DNA of 64,000 nucleotides from Athripsodes cinereus (lineage: Eukaryota; Arthropoda; Insecta; Trichoptera; Leptoceridae): positions 16,115,572-16,179,571 of the forward strand of contig OX388325.1 of assembly GCA_947579605.1 (NCBI GenBank). Reading direction: 5' to 3'. The position numbers were made by a program, and so were the translations under genes. Below, in pieces: positions 40,755 through 52,508 of this stretch (position 1 is the first letter of the stretch; each line of letters begins with the position of its first letter). A model generated the notes under the pieces. It saw only the letters and a program-made list of their open reading frames with translations, did not search any database and was not told where the DNA came from.

Positions 40755-41998
40755 TTAAATATTGTGTGGTGGTTTTTTCGCTTTATGATTCCTCTTCTTG
40801 GATAATACTGTCACCAAATTGTTGGTTGGAGTCTCAATGAAGAGTACAACAAAGAAGGCAATGAAGAATGTTATCAAAATAATCCCCCCGCCAGTCATAA
40901 GCTGAAACAATAATTAAACTCATTATGAACAAGTGATGATGCTCTAAAATACCTAATAAATAGTATCTGAAAATAAAATGGTAGATGGAGATCTAGAATC
41001 CGTATTGGATACCGTGGAAGGACAAGGGACGCATAGAAAGACCCTAAAAAGATTAACTGAATAATTTATTTCACTGGAATTATTAATTATGTGTCATTTG
41101 TGTGTCAAAGTGTACTCAAAGACACTTCTAAATTTGTCATAATGTAAAAATAAAGTTTATCAACCAGGTTAGATTAGAATCAGACAGGAATCCGGAGTGT
41201 CAAGAAGTTGTTTCGGATCGCCCGAAATAGGAACACATTTTTGCAAGTTATAGTCAACCTCGAGAGAATCTGAACGACACATGAAGAAGATGAGAATCGC
41301 AAAAAATTGTACATATTAAATAAAGTTAAAAAAAAATCATGTGCCGAAAAAAAATAATGCCCCAGATGTTAACAATCATTTGTGAGAATATGCCCCTATC
41401 TTAGAAAGACCGAAACAAGTCTTCAATACTCTGTATTTCGGTACCTAAACTTGTATATTGTATTATGGAGCCAGGTGATCTGCCTTCTTTCAACACCACT
41501 TCGATTGCCCATAATGATCAAGCCCCCTAGACAAACATGCACTTGGCGATCGACTACAAACGAATTTTCGCCAATAATTGCAACAATAACGCATAATTAT
41601 ACGGTACATGTAGGTAGATTGTCGAAAAGTTCGCCAGTTGTAGTCGATCGCAAAGTAAGGTTTGTCTACGGCAACAGTTCCGGAAACTGGTACATTTCTC
41701 TTCTGAGCAAATGACCTAAATATGACTCTTTCCAGATATTGATATTTGATTTTAGTTTCTTTATCGCTCTGGTTCCTCCGAAGACTCCTGCATTGCTGAC
41801 CATATCTAAATAGATTGATATCATTTAATAATAAACATGATTAGAAACTCACCATTCCATCTTCTTCAAAGAACATGTGTTTCTCTGCTTTGAGAATTCC
41901 TCGGTAAATAATCGTGGCATTGATGAGGTAGGCACAGTAGCACAATCTGGAGAGAGAAATCCACATCCTCAATGAGAGAAACTTATTTACCGGAGACC
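40755..41998 (-). CDS. nrf-6-like acyltransferase-3 membrane protein, last two exons
   Basis: Exon 41853-41998 (acceptor CACAG, donor GTGAGT) encodes SPVNKFLSLRMWISLSRLCY, then CAYLINATIIYRGILKAEKH...EDGM. Exon 40755-40901 (acceptor TTTCAG) encodes LMTGGGIILITFFIAFFVVL, then FIETPTNNLVTVLSKKRN and a basic tail to the stop at 40755. The pattern 'FLS...W.PLSRL.Y..YL.' followed by a final hydrophobic helix ending in an 'E.P' motif is the C-terminus of the acyltransferase-3/nose-resistant-to-fluoxetine family, polytopic membrane proteins of insects and nematodes with poorly known substrates. The phase joins cleanly. No upstream exons were found to the right before the astacin gene, so it is either a gene fragment or has very distant exons. 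Confidence 0.7.
41525..41671. mobile_element. Palindromic MITE (CCCTAGACAAAC family), copy 1
   Basis: About 147 bp. The left arm CCCTAGACAAACATGCACTT with GGCGATCGACTAC recurs inverted at the right end. Two other copies lie at 47054-47201 and 51014-51158. All three lie in or beside introns of the genes here (between the acyltransferase exons, and in astacin introns 1 and 5). Confidence 0.7.
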
Positions 41999-42344
41999 CT
42001 GTGGGATATAATCATTGTATGACATATACAATTTACCTTTTTTATGTTCCATTGATCCAATTCTCTATCATCTGCCTTTGTCTTATTCTGAGCAAGCCAT
42101 TAATTTGGTTAAATTTGTTTTAACATCGAAAAAACTTATTTAATATTTCACAGCAAAATGTAAAAAACATAGAGAGTGACCATCAGTGACATGTAAACTG
42201 TCCTTTATGACTGTTTTATTATTTTTATTATTATTGGATCGCCATCCCTGACCTATACGGTATCGACTGAAAACGCAATGCTAATTTTCTCAGTAAATAC
42301 GTTCCAAAACTAATAATTGTAAGTAATATTATGTTGTTTTATTT
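41999..42344. other. Sequence upstream of the acyltransferase exon
   Basis: Presumed intron. No further exon was recognised. Confidence 0.4.
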
Positions 42345-42740
42345 TGTAACATAATCCGTGGAGCACCTGTTAGAAATTGGTCTCCCACTCTTTACCGTTA
42401 GTTTTCGAGTGTCCTAAAATAGGCAGGTGTTCTAAAGAATAAATACATTTTATAATTTTAATCCAGCGATGAGGTTTGCCTCTCATCCACTAATCCTGAA
42501 TGTTTTAATATTTTTTTCTGTTGGCACCGAGAGGGCAGTTTGCATGTTTATTACATGCCGCTGATCTGTGCTACGTCTGTACCCCTGACGTTGGCGATCA
42601 CTCTGAAGAATAATCATGCTTCTCTGTCCTGCGCTGTTCAGACCAGCTCTCCAATCTGTGCTATTCCGGTCCATTGCCAGCCATTACCCAGCCACGATAT
42701 CTGCCTCCTTCCACTCCACGATGTCCCTCAATCTTGCCCT
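42345..42740. mobile_element. SINE-like copy joined to a LINE fragment
   Basis: 42345-42570 matches the SINE-like family (CCGTGGAGCACCTGTTAGAA ... TTACATGCCGCTGATCTG) but lacks the tail. 42575-42740 on the minus strand resembles the GRRQISWLGN..QWTG..ELV.TAQDREA LINE C-terminus with stops. Confidence 0.5.
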
Positions 42741-42789
42741 ATATTATCAACAGCTGCAGAAGCCATTTATTAAATTATGTTGATCACTT

Positions 42790-43440
42790 TAGATTAATTT
42801 TTTTTTTATAAATTTCTTTATTTGTTTCAAAGAATTATAAATTCGCTTAGAGACTACAAAGTACAAGATAAGACATAAGAATATAATTAAACAAATAAAA
42901 ATTTAGGTGTATATCAAGAATATAACATTGCAGTGCAAAACACATCTATTTTAATTACGTTGGAAACAACATCATCATCCATGAGCTGTCGATCCTGAAG
43001 ATTGTGTGCAGTAAAAGAGTTTCAGTGATCTTTTGAACTTTTTTTAACTCTTTATGGATCTTATTTCTTCAGGTAATGCGTTGTACAGTTGCATTCCTTG
43101 GAAATCCAAATTCCTTTTTCCATAGTTTGTCCTCACGTTGTTTATGACAAAATTGGAACAACACCTAGTATTGTAAGAATGTGTTGTGTCACACGTAGTG
43201 AAATTCATTTTTATCTTCACAAGTCCATTTAACACTTTAAATATCAATAGGGTTGATTCGTACTTTGCAATATTTGTTCCACAGTAAAGATCAAATGTCG
43301 ATGTCAGTCTATAAAGGCTATACAATGCTTTTATTGCTTTATTCTGTGCAATCTGTAGCTCATCAATGATCGTTTTGTTTGCATTACCCCAAACGCTATT
43401 CAAGTATGACAGATGCGAATGAACAAAGCTAAAATACATT
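42790..43440 (-). mobile_element. 5'-truncated jockey/CR1-like LINE
   Basis: An open 131-codon frame (43044-43439) reads MYFSFVHSHLSYLNSVWGNA, then LQIAQNKAIKALY and, at the end, LYNALPEEIRSIKS, the classic C-terminus of jockey/CR1-type reverse transcriptases. Below it is a 250-bp 3' UTR ending in an A-tract on the minus strand (T-run at 42798-42808). Confidence 0.75.
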
Positions 43441-44444
43441 TGTTTTTTTATATTTTACGGTATCAAACGTGATATTCTAAACAGCGCCCCAGTTATAGGT
43501 GCAATTAAATACCTAGATATAAGTAATTTGTTTATGTACTCCACATTTAGGTATTGTGTGAATACTCAGCTAGTAAGAACGAATTTTGCTCTGTAAAAGT
43601 AATTTGCTTTATTTCACTTATCTTTTGAGTGTTTTGGACATGTATTTTTTTATTTTATTTTAAATACACAGTTTACATTGATATTACAACAAAAAACAAT
43701 AAAGCAGTATTATTCATACCTACATAGTAAAATGCTTCCTCCATAAGCAAGTAAATGGTTGTGCGGAGGATATACAAGGATATAATGAGTTACAATCTAT
43801 TGGATTGATCTGCAACGAGTTTGGACTTTCTTCTCCATTCCTACCTATTCTCAGCCAGTCTCTTCAGCTTTATGTATGAGCCACAGCCACAGAAACTTTA
43901 TGAACGGAAACTCCTGCTATACTTTTCCATGTATTATTAGGAGGCGGGCAACTTCAAAAGAGACGAAGTAGTAGAACAGTGAACAAATGTGAACGCCCCT
44001 TAAGTCAACTAGAAAATATGATCACGGTGCAATGGATAGAGAACAGAGCGAATGTTAGCACGGTGCATTGGCAAGAGCAATGCAAAAATTTGAATACCGA
44101 CTGACCGTTCTACAATAAAAAAAAGTACATTAAAAAGTACAGGACAATATTTGTTTGGAGTGATACACTGTAGCTCGTAAAAAGATTCACAGTTGATCAT
44201 TGGATGATATTTCTGAGAGTAGCAACTCTATGCTATTGGTGGATGTGATTGCTTTCTTATACCACACCTGTACCCCCCAGAAGTAGCCTTTGTAGCCCGT
44301 ATAAGGACGGGAAACGAAAGTATTCATCCGAATATTTCTTCGGAGAATGCTCCGAATCGTCACCGAACGATTGATGATTGATTGACGTTCACATCCTACT
44401 ATCTGAACGCACCCAAACAAGAACATTTAATATATTAAATTCAG
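43441..44444. other. Intergenic DNA with a MITE remnant
   Basis: No gene. GTGAACAAATGTGAACGCCC followed by TTAA (43980-44003) is the isolated end of a TTAA MITE. Confidence 0.4.
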
Positions 44445-44585
44445 CAACGAGTTATATCACCCATCCTGAATGCCTTAACTATTTCTTAAAACAGAAAGGA
44501 CGGCTTGAATGTTCATTACATGCGACTTGTCTGCTGGCTACCCCAATTGTGAAATATGCCGTGATGGTATAGAAGTAGTAGTAGT
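44445..44585 (+). repeat. SINE-like family, truncated copy
   Basis: CACCCATCCTGAATGCC... to CTACCCCAATTGTGAAATAT, then GATGGTATAG and AAG(TAG)n. Confidence 0.6.
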
Positions 44586-44803
44586 TAATTAATTACTGTG
44601 ATAAAATATCTTAATCTTCTTATATCTTCAAACGAAATCCGTTACCCGGATTTGATAACAGTTGTAATTAATATTATATAAGTATCATAACATTAAACTA
44701 AAAATAAAAATAAAACAATTGTATCAGAGATTAGTATTTTTTGCAGGGGCGAATCTAGGGGGAAGCAGGGAGGGGCAAACCAGGGCAGTTGCTCTCATAC
44801 TAC

Positions 44804-46042
44804 TAGTGTTGCCACCTTTTTTATTTGGGGTTAAAGTAGATACATTGGTCATTTTAAGCTAAGAAAAAAAGTACATAGTATCAAAATAAACTGTAATTTA
44901 CTTTTCTTTATTATTATGTTTAAAAACATATTTTTTTTTTTAAAAAAGATATATCTGGGTTTTGTTATAAACCCAAATACAACCTTATACACCTTTCACA
45001 GTAAGCTAAAAGCTTGTGTCGTGAAAGGGGAATTTGCCGGCACCTGGGATTGAACCCCGGACCCCTTGTTCACAAGGCCGAGACTCTACCTCCAGGCTAC
45101 CGACGAACTCTTCTTTTTTCATTAATTTTTCATTAATTAATAATTTATAAACAATCAAAACACTTATATTTTCACCATATTTATTCAAACTCTAACGTTT
45201 TCGCCCACTTCAATGGGCATTCTCAAGAGTACTGAAACAGTAAAATGTCCCCTACAAAAATTGAAGGTGGTCATTAATTGTTTTAGTTTTTAAGTTTTTT
45301 ATTAATTGTTGAAGGGTGCTTGTGTTTACACTGTGAAAATTTATATCAAATAATTTATAAATAATTAAAAACACTTATATTTTCACTAAGTATATTTATT
45401 AAAACTCTAACTAAAATAATTTAAAATTATTTTTTATTACTTTTTGCAGTTTGTATCAAATAAGTACCTCTATTAAACAATTGCTCGGCATGTTTGCAGT
45501 CTATATTTAAATAAAGTAAAAAGATAATTAATTTTTTAATCATTTTTTCGATGTAACACATACGTACACATTATCTATTTGATTTGTTTCACTATCGAAA
45601 TTACGTTTTGTAGGTGTATGTGGAGTATTCCTGTCGACGATTTACTAAAGCATAAATCTATAAAACTTTAAATCATATTCTCAATGCATTCAAGCAGCTT
45701 TGCACAAAACAAACAAGAAATTGTAACAATGACACTGAGACTGACATTGTTGGCATTTGACGATTTGAGGTTAGGCTGCGTTCAGAAATTGTTAAAAAAC
45801 ATGTCATTATTGTGTTAAAGTGATGTGGCGCTGGCGAGTGGCGACATCGATTTGGCGCCAATCGATAAATTTCGTTTAATGAAAAAATACTTACGACAAA
45901 ACTTTTTATAAATCCAAACGGAATCAAATTTTGCAAAATAAAGTACTTCTGTATACTTTATTTTTCTCATAAAGTATAAAGTACAATTACCTGAAATAAC
46001 GTACAATACTTTATTATAAAGTACGGGTAGCAACCCTACAGT
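44804..46042. mobile_element. hAT-like non-autonomous element (1.24 kb)
   Basis: CATACTAC is repeated at 44796-44803 and 46043-46050. The ends TAGTGTTGCCACC and, inverted, ACTGTAGGGTTGCTACC are only partly alike, so the terminal assignment is tentative. The interior holds a tRNA-derived SINE and a 60-bp direct repeat (45140-45200 and 45352-45415). Confidence 0.5.
44930..45112 (-). mobile_element. tRNA-derived SINE
   Basis: On the minus strand the A box TAGCCTGGAGGTAG (45099-45086) and B box GGTTCAATCCC (45056-45046) form a tRNA-like head followed by an A-poor body. Flanking sequence is AT-rich, and the duplication was not resolved. Confidence 0.55.
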
Positions 46043-46468
46043 CATACTACATTCACTTGTAAACAAAATTATTAATTAATTGTGTAAAATCAGTATCGAA
46101 GGGAAAGGCTTCTTCCATTTCTTAGAATTCAGATGAAACACAAGATGATTCTAAAATTGTACAAATACGAGGAAATTGTGAACATTTCAAATTGCGCTCC
46201 ATCAAAATGAAAATTTGGTGACGAAATTTTGATAACTTGTATTTATGTACTTTACTCTTTAGGTATACCTATACCTGCCAATGCATGCAAACTGAGACAA
46301 AAAATTCACTATGTTAAGTTAAAAATGTCTTTTCACAATATGAACACACAAACCCTAGATATTTTTTACAAGGAATAGAATCTGAGTTGCTGCTCCCCCC
46401 TCCTATAGAGAAGATCCTGAGAACGCCTCTGATCTTATGTAATCACTAATGCGCACAATTTTGTGATC

Positions 46469-46502
46469 TATATTTTTATTAAACTATTTACAACAGTCAG
46501 TT
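46469..46502 (+). promoter_or_regulatory. Putative TATA box and initiator of astacin gene A
   Basis: TATATTTTTATT at 46469 and the arthropod initiator TCAGTT at 46497-46502 are about 30 bp apart, ideal core-promoter spacing. The ATG follows at 46535, giving a short leader of about 36 nt. Confidence 0.55.
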
Positions 46503-46534
46503 ATTGGGCTTCAGAAGGTCAAGACAAGAATAAA

Positions 46535-49500
46535 ATGTTGCTCAAGTTGACATTTTTGATATTGGGAATTGTGGTATTGGCCAGCGGAGGAGTCATAAAC
46601 GACGATAGAGTCAAGAATTATGAAGAATTTTTGAGAAAATCAGTCACAGGAGGTAAAAATATATTATACAGTATTTTTTCCCATAGTAAATCTCGTAGTA
46701 CCTACTCAGTTGTGTTTTTATGTTTGGCGATAAGTGTCTGTTATTTTTTCTTGTTCCTATACATGATTTATCGAGTAATGAACTGGCTCAAATCACTCAG
46801 TTTTGCATGCATAAATATTTAAATAATTAGTGTCCAAAATTCAACACATAATATGTATTTTTATTTATTATCTTTTTATAAATAAACAACAAGGAGTGAC
46901 ACGATATTTGTTACCTGTGCGTCACTCAAAGTTCTCAACACACAAAACAGTTTCACAATAATACACACTCATACAAACAAACAATTATCTAACAAAAAAA
47001 TCAGTATTAAACTCCTAAATTTAATAAATTAATCAATATGCAAAGAGAAGCTGCCGTAGACAAACCGTAGGTACTTAGCGATCGACTACTGGCGAACTTT
47101 TCGACAATCTACCTACATGTACCGTATAATTATGCGTTATTGTTGCAATTCAAGACGAAAATTCGTTTGTAGTCGATCGCCAAGTGCGTGTTTGTCTAGG
47201 GGGTTAGGTCTCCCATTGCATATTATTTATTACCTACACGCGGTTACCTAACTGATGGCTGCTCCACTTACGGAGCATAGATCAGTAATATATTTTTTCT
47301 ATCTATCTATTCTATCTATTCCCTCAAGTCGCATCCCAAGTGGGGTAAGCAGAGAGAACGGAACACTATATAGATCTGTCCTTTCATACTTCTTTCGCTT
47401 CTTCTACATTCATACAATTTCTAATTCACGCACGTCGATTTCTCTTACTCAAAACACGCCCGTCTTTGAGAATTTGATCTACATGATCAAGCCATGTAGT
47501 TCTTGGACGTCCGCGCTTTCTCACACCCTTCCTTTCAGGTAAGTATATCCTCTTTGTCATTATTTCCTCTTCCATTCGTTCCACATGACCAAACCATTTC
47601 AATTTATTTACACGCATTCTATCCACAACACTCCTCTTGCATCCACTCATTCTTCTAATATCCTCATTCCTCGCTCTATCACGTAACGTTTTACCAACCA
47701 TTCTCCTCAACGATCTTATATCTACAGCATTTATTCCACTTCCGTCTCTCTTCAACCATGCCCACATTTCTCTTGCATACATGAGTGTCGGTACCAGGAT
47801 GATATTGTGCACTAATATATTTTTTTCCTTTCAGAACCTTTAAAATCGGCGCAGTTTGATCAGGATGAGTGGGAAAATAGTGGTAAGTTCGAAGGAGATA
47901 TTATCCTTACAGAAGAACAGATCAAGTCTATGGTGGAGGAGTACTCTGGTAAAAGAAACAGTCTGATTGACACAAGATATCACTGGCCAAATAGGATTGT
48001 CATATACGATTATGCCGCAGGACACTTCAGTAAGTACAATCTTCATTCATATTATTTTTATGACATACCTACCTTCTAAAAAAAAATGAATTTATAACAA
48101 ATAATTAACCATTTTTACCTAGAAAACTAACCGTTTCGTAGACATTCTTGACACTCCCTTTGAAGCATCCATCTTCTTAATTTTATCTTTGTTCTTGAGA
48201 ATAGTGAAGATCGTTGATGTTGACCGATAGTATGTGCGCGCTAGATATGCCACGCTCACAACTTGTTCTTGCTTTTCAATGATTTCATGTTTCATTTCAA
48301 CAGTTATTTTTATTCTCTTCTGGCTGTCTTCTTGTGTTTTTTTCTTCGGGGACATTTTTGAATAGATGCTTTGCACATAAAAAAAAAACTAATAATATCA
48401 ATACAAATTTTGGAAGAATGGGTGATCACATGCGAAACCAAGGCGCTAACGGAGCAAGTGCTAAACATAGAAGTCCCGGCTCACATGGTCACAAGTAAAT
48501 GTCGTGAAAAAGGGACTAACCAACCCTTTCTCTGTAACTCATTATGCGAAATGTCGCTTGGAAGATAACTTAATGCTGTGTTTTTTTCAATCTATCTTAA
48601 AATGGACTTCCAATACGTACCTTTGGTCAATGAAATCGAAAGCTTGAAGAGTACTTAAGGGGCCTTCACATTTGTTCACTGATCAGTGATCACTCTGGAT
48701 AATCCTTCAAAATGAAAAGGTGTGAAAAGGCGTTTCATCAATAGTGATCACTAGCGATGACGGAGAAAAGAGATTACCGTTTGTCATAATTTTGATGAAA
48801 GGTCCTTTCCCTAAAACGACCATAAACAAATTTAATCCTCTTATTGTCTTATTTTCTAGGAATTTGTATTGAAATTTAGAATCATATACAAAATTGTCTT
48901 GCTGTCGAGAGTTTTCATAATTTGTTTTAATTTAATAAGTATTATTTTTCATTTTTTATTTATTAAATTTTTTTTTACGAAAATACCTACGTCAAACTAC
49001 ATAAAACATGGCCGTGAGTGTTGACATGGCAGTGAAAGCATAGGATGATCGAGTGTGAATAGAAGTGTTCACTTTCGATGAACAGGTTTGACCCTGACAC
49101 TCTGGATGATCATCCAAAGTAAAACAATGTGAATGCTACTTTAGCTTCGAAAATAAGATTTATCACTATTTTTAACTGTCTTTTATTTACCACAGCTGCA
49201 GCTCAGATCCAAGCCATAGAGAATGCTCTCCGAGTGATGGAATCTCAGTCTTGCTTAAGATTCAGGAGAAGGCAAAATGAAAACAACTACGTACGAGTCA
49301 CTGTAAGTCCTTTCGATTTTATATTTATTTAAGTTTTTTTTTTTATTATAAACCATGTCTTGCAAGTGAGACGTGGACATGGCTAAAGAAAGATGAAAGT
49401 GGCATAAATGCAGAAGAAATGAGATCGTAATCCGGTAAAACTATAAAGAAATAGTAAATATTCTAAATAATTAATGGTTATAAAATTATATACTGTAAGG

Positions 49501-52058
49501 AGTATAAAGTTTTTGTGCATAGCAATAATGTCACAGTTAGGTTTTCTGGCAGTTGGAATCTACGTTTTGCAGCTTTTTTTGGTATCGAGTTTTCGGCAAG
49601 TGTATTATCACTATGCTTGCGTAACCACGTCGAGTTTGAAGTCTCTTGAAGATAGCAACTGTTCGTTGGTCGAAAGTTTGAGCTAAATTAGTAACAACGT
49701 AGAAATTCCGATAGCCAGTCGACATTACTAGGAGCGTGAAATCGTGAAGAAATATTTGAGAACTTCTTGATTTCAATGATTTACATTCTAGGGCACAAGC
49801 GGAGGATGTTTCTCATACGTGGGCTATATAGGAGGAGCGCAACAATTGAACCTTGCTCTGAACACCCCTGGGGTAGGCTGCTTCCGTCAAGGAGTCATCA
49901 TCCATGAATTTCTCCACGCAGTTGGCGTATATCATCAACAGAGCACACACAATAGAGATGCTTGGGTCAGAATTGTTTGGGATAAAATTATACCAGGTAA
50001 AAATACAATACTCGAATGTACTCAAAACTTATCTGTAACCTCTAAAATACAACAGGATAGACGAGGGTCATGGCTGAGTCAGAATTCCTAATAGTAGTTT
50101 GTCTAAAGGAGCCAGTCTTTTGTCCACAAGGGTTTTGATGGCCCTTACGTTCTTCCTTCACAATACATTTTCCTATGACAACGACATCAGAACGCTAGGA
50201 ATGTTATAGAAAGATGTAACTTACATAATTGTTCGTGTGACGATTAAAAAATACAACATAAATAGGTACAAATATAAAAATGGAAACATTGATTTGAGCG
50301 GATCACGTTACAAGGATAGGTGAACGACAATAATTAGGTGATACATAGTCGGTGATCTTTACCTTTCTGTTGTTACATTGGCAGGGTTCTTCATGATACA
50401 ATCTTAATTTTGTCTTGATTTTAAAGTCTACGATGCCCGAAGTGACCATAGTCAAAAATATATGCATTTCAATCCCGCAGTAGCTGAGAATAATCGTTTA
50501 CAACATTTTGTGTTATGAAATCTCGCAGAAATGGAGAGCTCGAAGGTGTACACTGTCAGATGTCAAGACACGAAGAGTACGAAACCATATTAACACAGTT
50601 AATATCGTTTCGTACTCAACACTTTCTGTGACTTCATATAGTTCGTGAATGAGGATATCTCTCAGAAGAGGAGTTATGTGATAAGATTTTAATAGCAATT
50701 TTTTTTTTATTTAATCAATGTAGCAGCTAGGACGAATCAACAGAATTGCTTCAAACCTGTAAACGTTGTTAACTTTTACTGCTTCTTGATAATTTTTAAC
50801 AATAATAGTCAAATGGTTCTTCAACATTCCAGGTACAGAACATAACTTTGCGAAATATGCTTCAAACGTGGTCACCAATTTCGACGTTGAGTATGATTAT
50901 GGAAGCATAATGCACTACCACGAATGGGCATTCAGTGTCGATGGCAGCAAAACCATTGTGGCACTCAAGGTACTTATATCTTTATTTTATGGCTGTTTGT
51001 ATTTGTCAGACCAGACCCACTACACAAATCGCACTTGTTGATTGACTACAAACGAACTTTTCGACAATAACCGCAACAATAACGCACACACGGTAAATAG
51101 TAGGTAGATTGTCGTAAAGTTCGTCAGTAGTCAATCGCCAAATGTGGTTTGTCTAGGGCAGCAGAGATCTAGAGGAACAATTGCAAGTAGATTTAAGATC
51201 TCGACTTTCTTTTAAGTTAAAAAATACTAACGCTGCTCAAATCTCGCCATTATACCGATGCCTTACCACATACAATAATTTTGAGAAATCGACGGCTGAC
51301 GACAATACTCCGCTCACCATGTACTCGCACGGTAAAATAATTGAGCAAATAGAATGTGAATTAAAGGAAGATTATTATAATTAATCCAAAAATATCACCC
51401 TGCTTTGAGACCATAACAGCGCTTTTGGCCAAAGCGATCTCAGCAGGATTTTTTTTTAATTTTATTTGAATAAAAAATACCACTTCCAATATGATAATTG
51501 TAAGAAAAAAAAAACAAACAAAAAACAAAGAAATGCCAAGTAAAAAAAAACAAAAGATATCATTAAAACGAAACAGAATCAAAGGAAAATCTCTATCCTG
51601 GCGATAAAATCTTTGTTATTTGTATATTTTGCTGAAAATATCGACATGAGCATTCAAATCATTAAACAATTCTATAGCCTTTCCGACAGGAGAGTTTGGT
51701 ACTATGTTTGTTCTGCTCTGAGCTGCTTCGGGCTTTTTTTGTTTGTCTAGGGGTAAAAAAGTAAATGCTGTCGAGAACGATTGTAGGTACGATACTGGGA
51801 AGTAGACACAAAATTCGCTCAAAATCATTAATGTCTAATTGTTGTCTGTCGCTTCATTTGACAGCGTTCCAAAATAAATACATAGTGTTGGCCGTGGAGG
51901 AGAATCGTATTTATATATAAAAAAAACCCACAAAAAACACGTCATACAATAATATTATGTTTTGATTTTTTTTTCAGCAAACTGACGAGACAATAGGCCA
52001 AGATGTCCGCATGAGCAAGGGAGATATAAGGAAACTAAACTTGATGTACAAATGCTAA
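46535..52058 (+). CDS. Astacin-family zinc metalloprotease A (280 aa, six exons)
   Basis: Exons 46535-46652, 47835-48029, 49196-49302, 49792-49996, 50833-50969 and 51978-52058, all with GT/AG borders and phases 1,1,0,1,0. Residues 1-18 are a signal peptide. The propeptide carries FEGD (58-61), whose Asp is the aspartate switch that blocks the zinc in astacins; the mature enzyme likely starts after R80. The zinc motif HEFLHAVGVYH is at 178-188 and the Met-turn SIMHY at 233-237. Cys 124/280 and 146/170 match the two family disulfides. No CUB or EGF domains follow. It is a secreted endopeptidase. Unusually, the Glu after the third His is Gln189 and the usual Phe is Val186. AATAAA lies at 52134. 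Introns 1 and 2 contain LINE and MITE insertions. Confidence 0.9.
47054..47201. mobile_element. Palindromic MITE (CCCTAGACAAAC family), copy 2
   Basis: Inverted relative to copy 1. Lies in intron 1 of astacin A. Confidence 0.7.
47299..47812 (-). mobile_element. RTE-like LINE fragment abutting the exon 2 acceptor
   Basis: A 13-bp duplication TAATATATTTTTT at 47286-47298 and 47813-47825. The minus strand encodes VPTLMYAREMWAWLKRDGSG and RKRGRPRTTWLDHVDQILKD. The 3' tail is an (ATAG)n run on the minus strand, adjacent to 47299. The right-hand duplication supplies the T-run only 7 bp before the AG of exon 2. Confidence 0.85.
48119..48376 (-). pseudogene. Tigger/pogo-type transposase N-terminal fragment
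   Basis: 85 codons: MSPKKKTQEDSQKRIKITVE followed by MKHEIIEKQEQVVSVAYLAR and TYYRSTSTIFTILKNKDKI. This is the CENP-B/psq-like helix-turn-helix that opens pogo/Tigger transposases. The catalytic DDE region is absent. Located in intron 2 of astacin A. Confidence 0.65.
48661..49140 (-). mobile_element. TTAA MITE family, copy 6
   Basis: Begins after TTAA (48657-48660) with GGGGCCTTCACATTTGTTCA and ends AATGTGAATGCTAC. It lies in intron 2 of astacin A, with its end 55 bp before the exon 3 acceptor. Confidence 0.72.
49345..49435 (+). mobile_element. Short RTE-like LINE relic
   Basis: The nucleotides correspond to the CKxETWTWLKKDESGINAEEM segment of the LINE. About 90 bp in intron 3 of astacin A. 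Confidence 0.55.
51014..51158. mobile_element. Palindromic MITE (CCCTAGACAAAC family), copy 3
   Basis: Most diverged of the three copies. Lies in intron 5 of astacin A. Confidence 0.6.
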
Positions 52059-52508
52059 TAATTAAATTAACATATCAACATTAGGTTCTTATTTTATTTT
52101 TCAAAATCATTACATTTATTTATTTATTAAATCAATAAACGGCCTAAGCCTTTTACAATAATAATCAAATGTACATGGTTAAATTATTAAGTTGACAGTT
52201 GTTTATGATGTATCTATTATCCTTGGTCACTTCCTTTTTGCTATTGATGTAGTTAAATGTGTGTAATGTTCTATCAAAATAAAATCTTAATCAACCCTTT
52301 GTTATTCTTTATTTAATAACTGTATGACCTTACACAGTTGAACTTTAACAGTAATAACATTAATATATTTATACAACACAAATACTATCATATTACTATA
52401 CAAAGATTACAATAAGCATAAGTAACGCTACGAACAAAACTGTACACTTCTGGCCAGTCATACGGATACTTGTAGGTAACAATTAAATGCCGTACAAAAC
52501 TCAATGTA
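52059..52508. other. 3' UTR of astacin A and intergenic DNA
   Basis: Contains AATAAA at 52134-52139, then AT-rich sequence with no further feature. Confidence 0.5.

Noticed and set aside
49819..50091. Single-exon mini-astacin frames at 49819-50091 and 59987-60220
   Set aside because: They are exon 4 of the two astacin genes read through into intron sequence, not separate genes.
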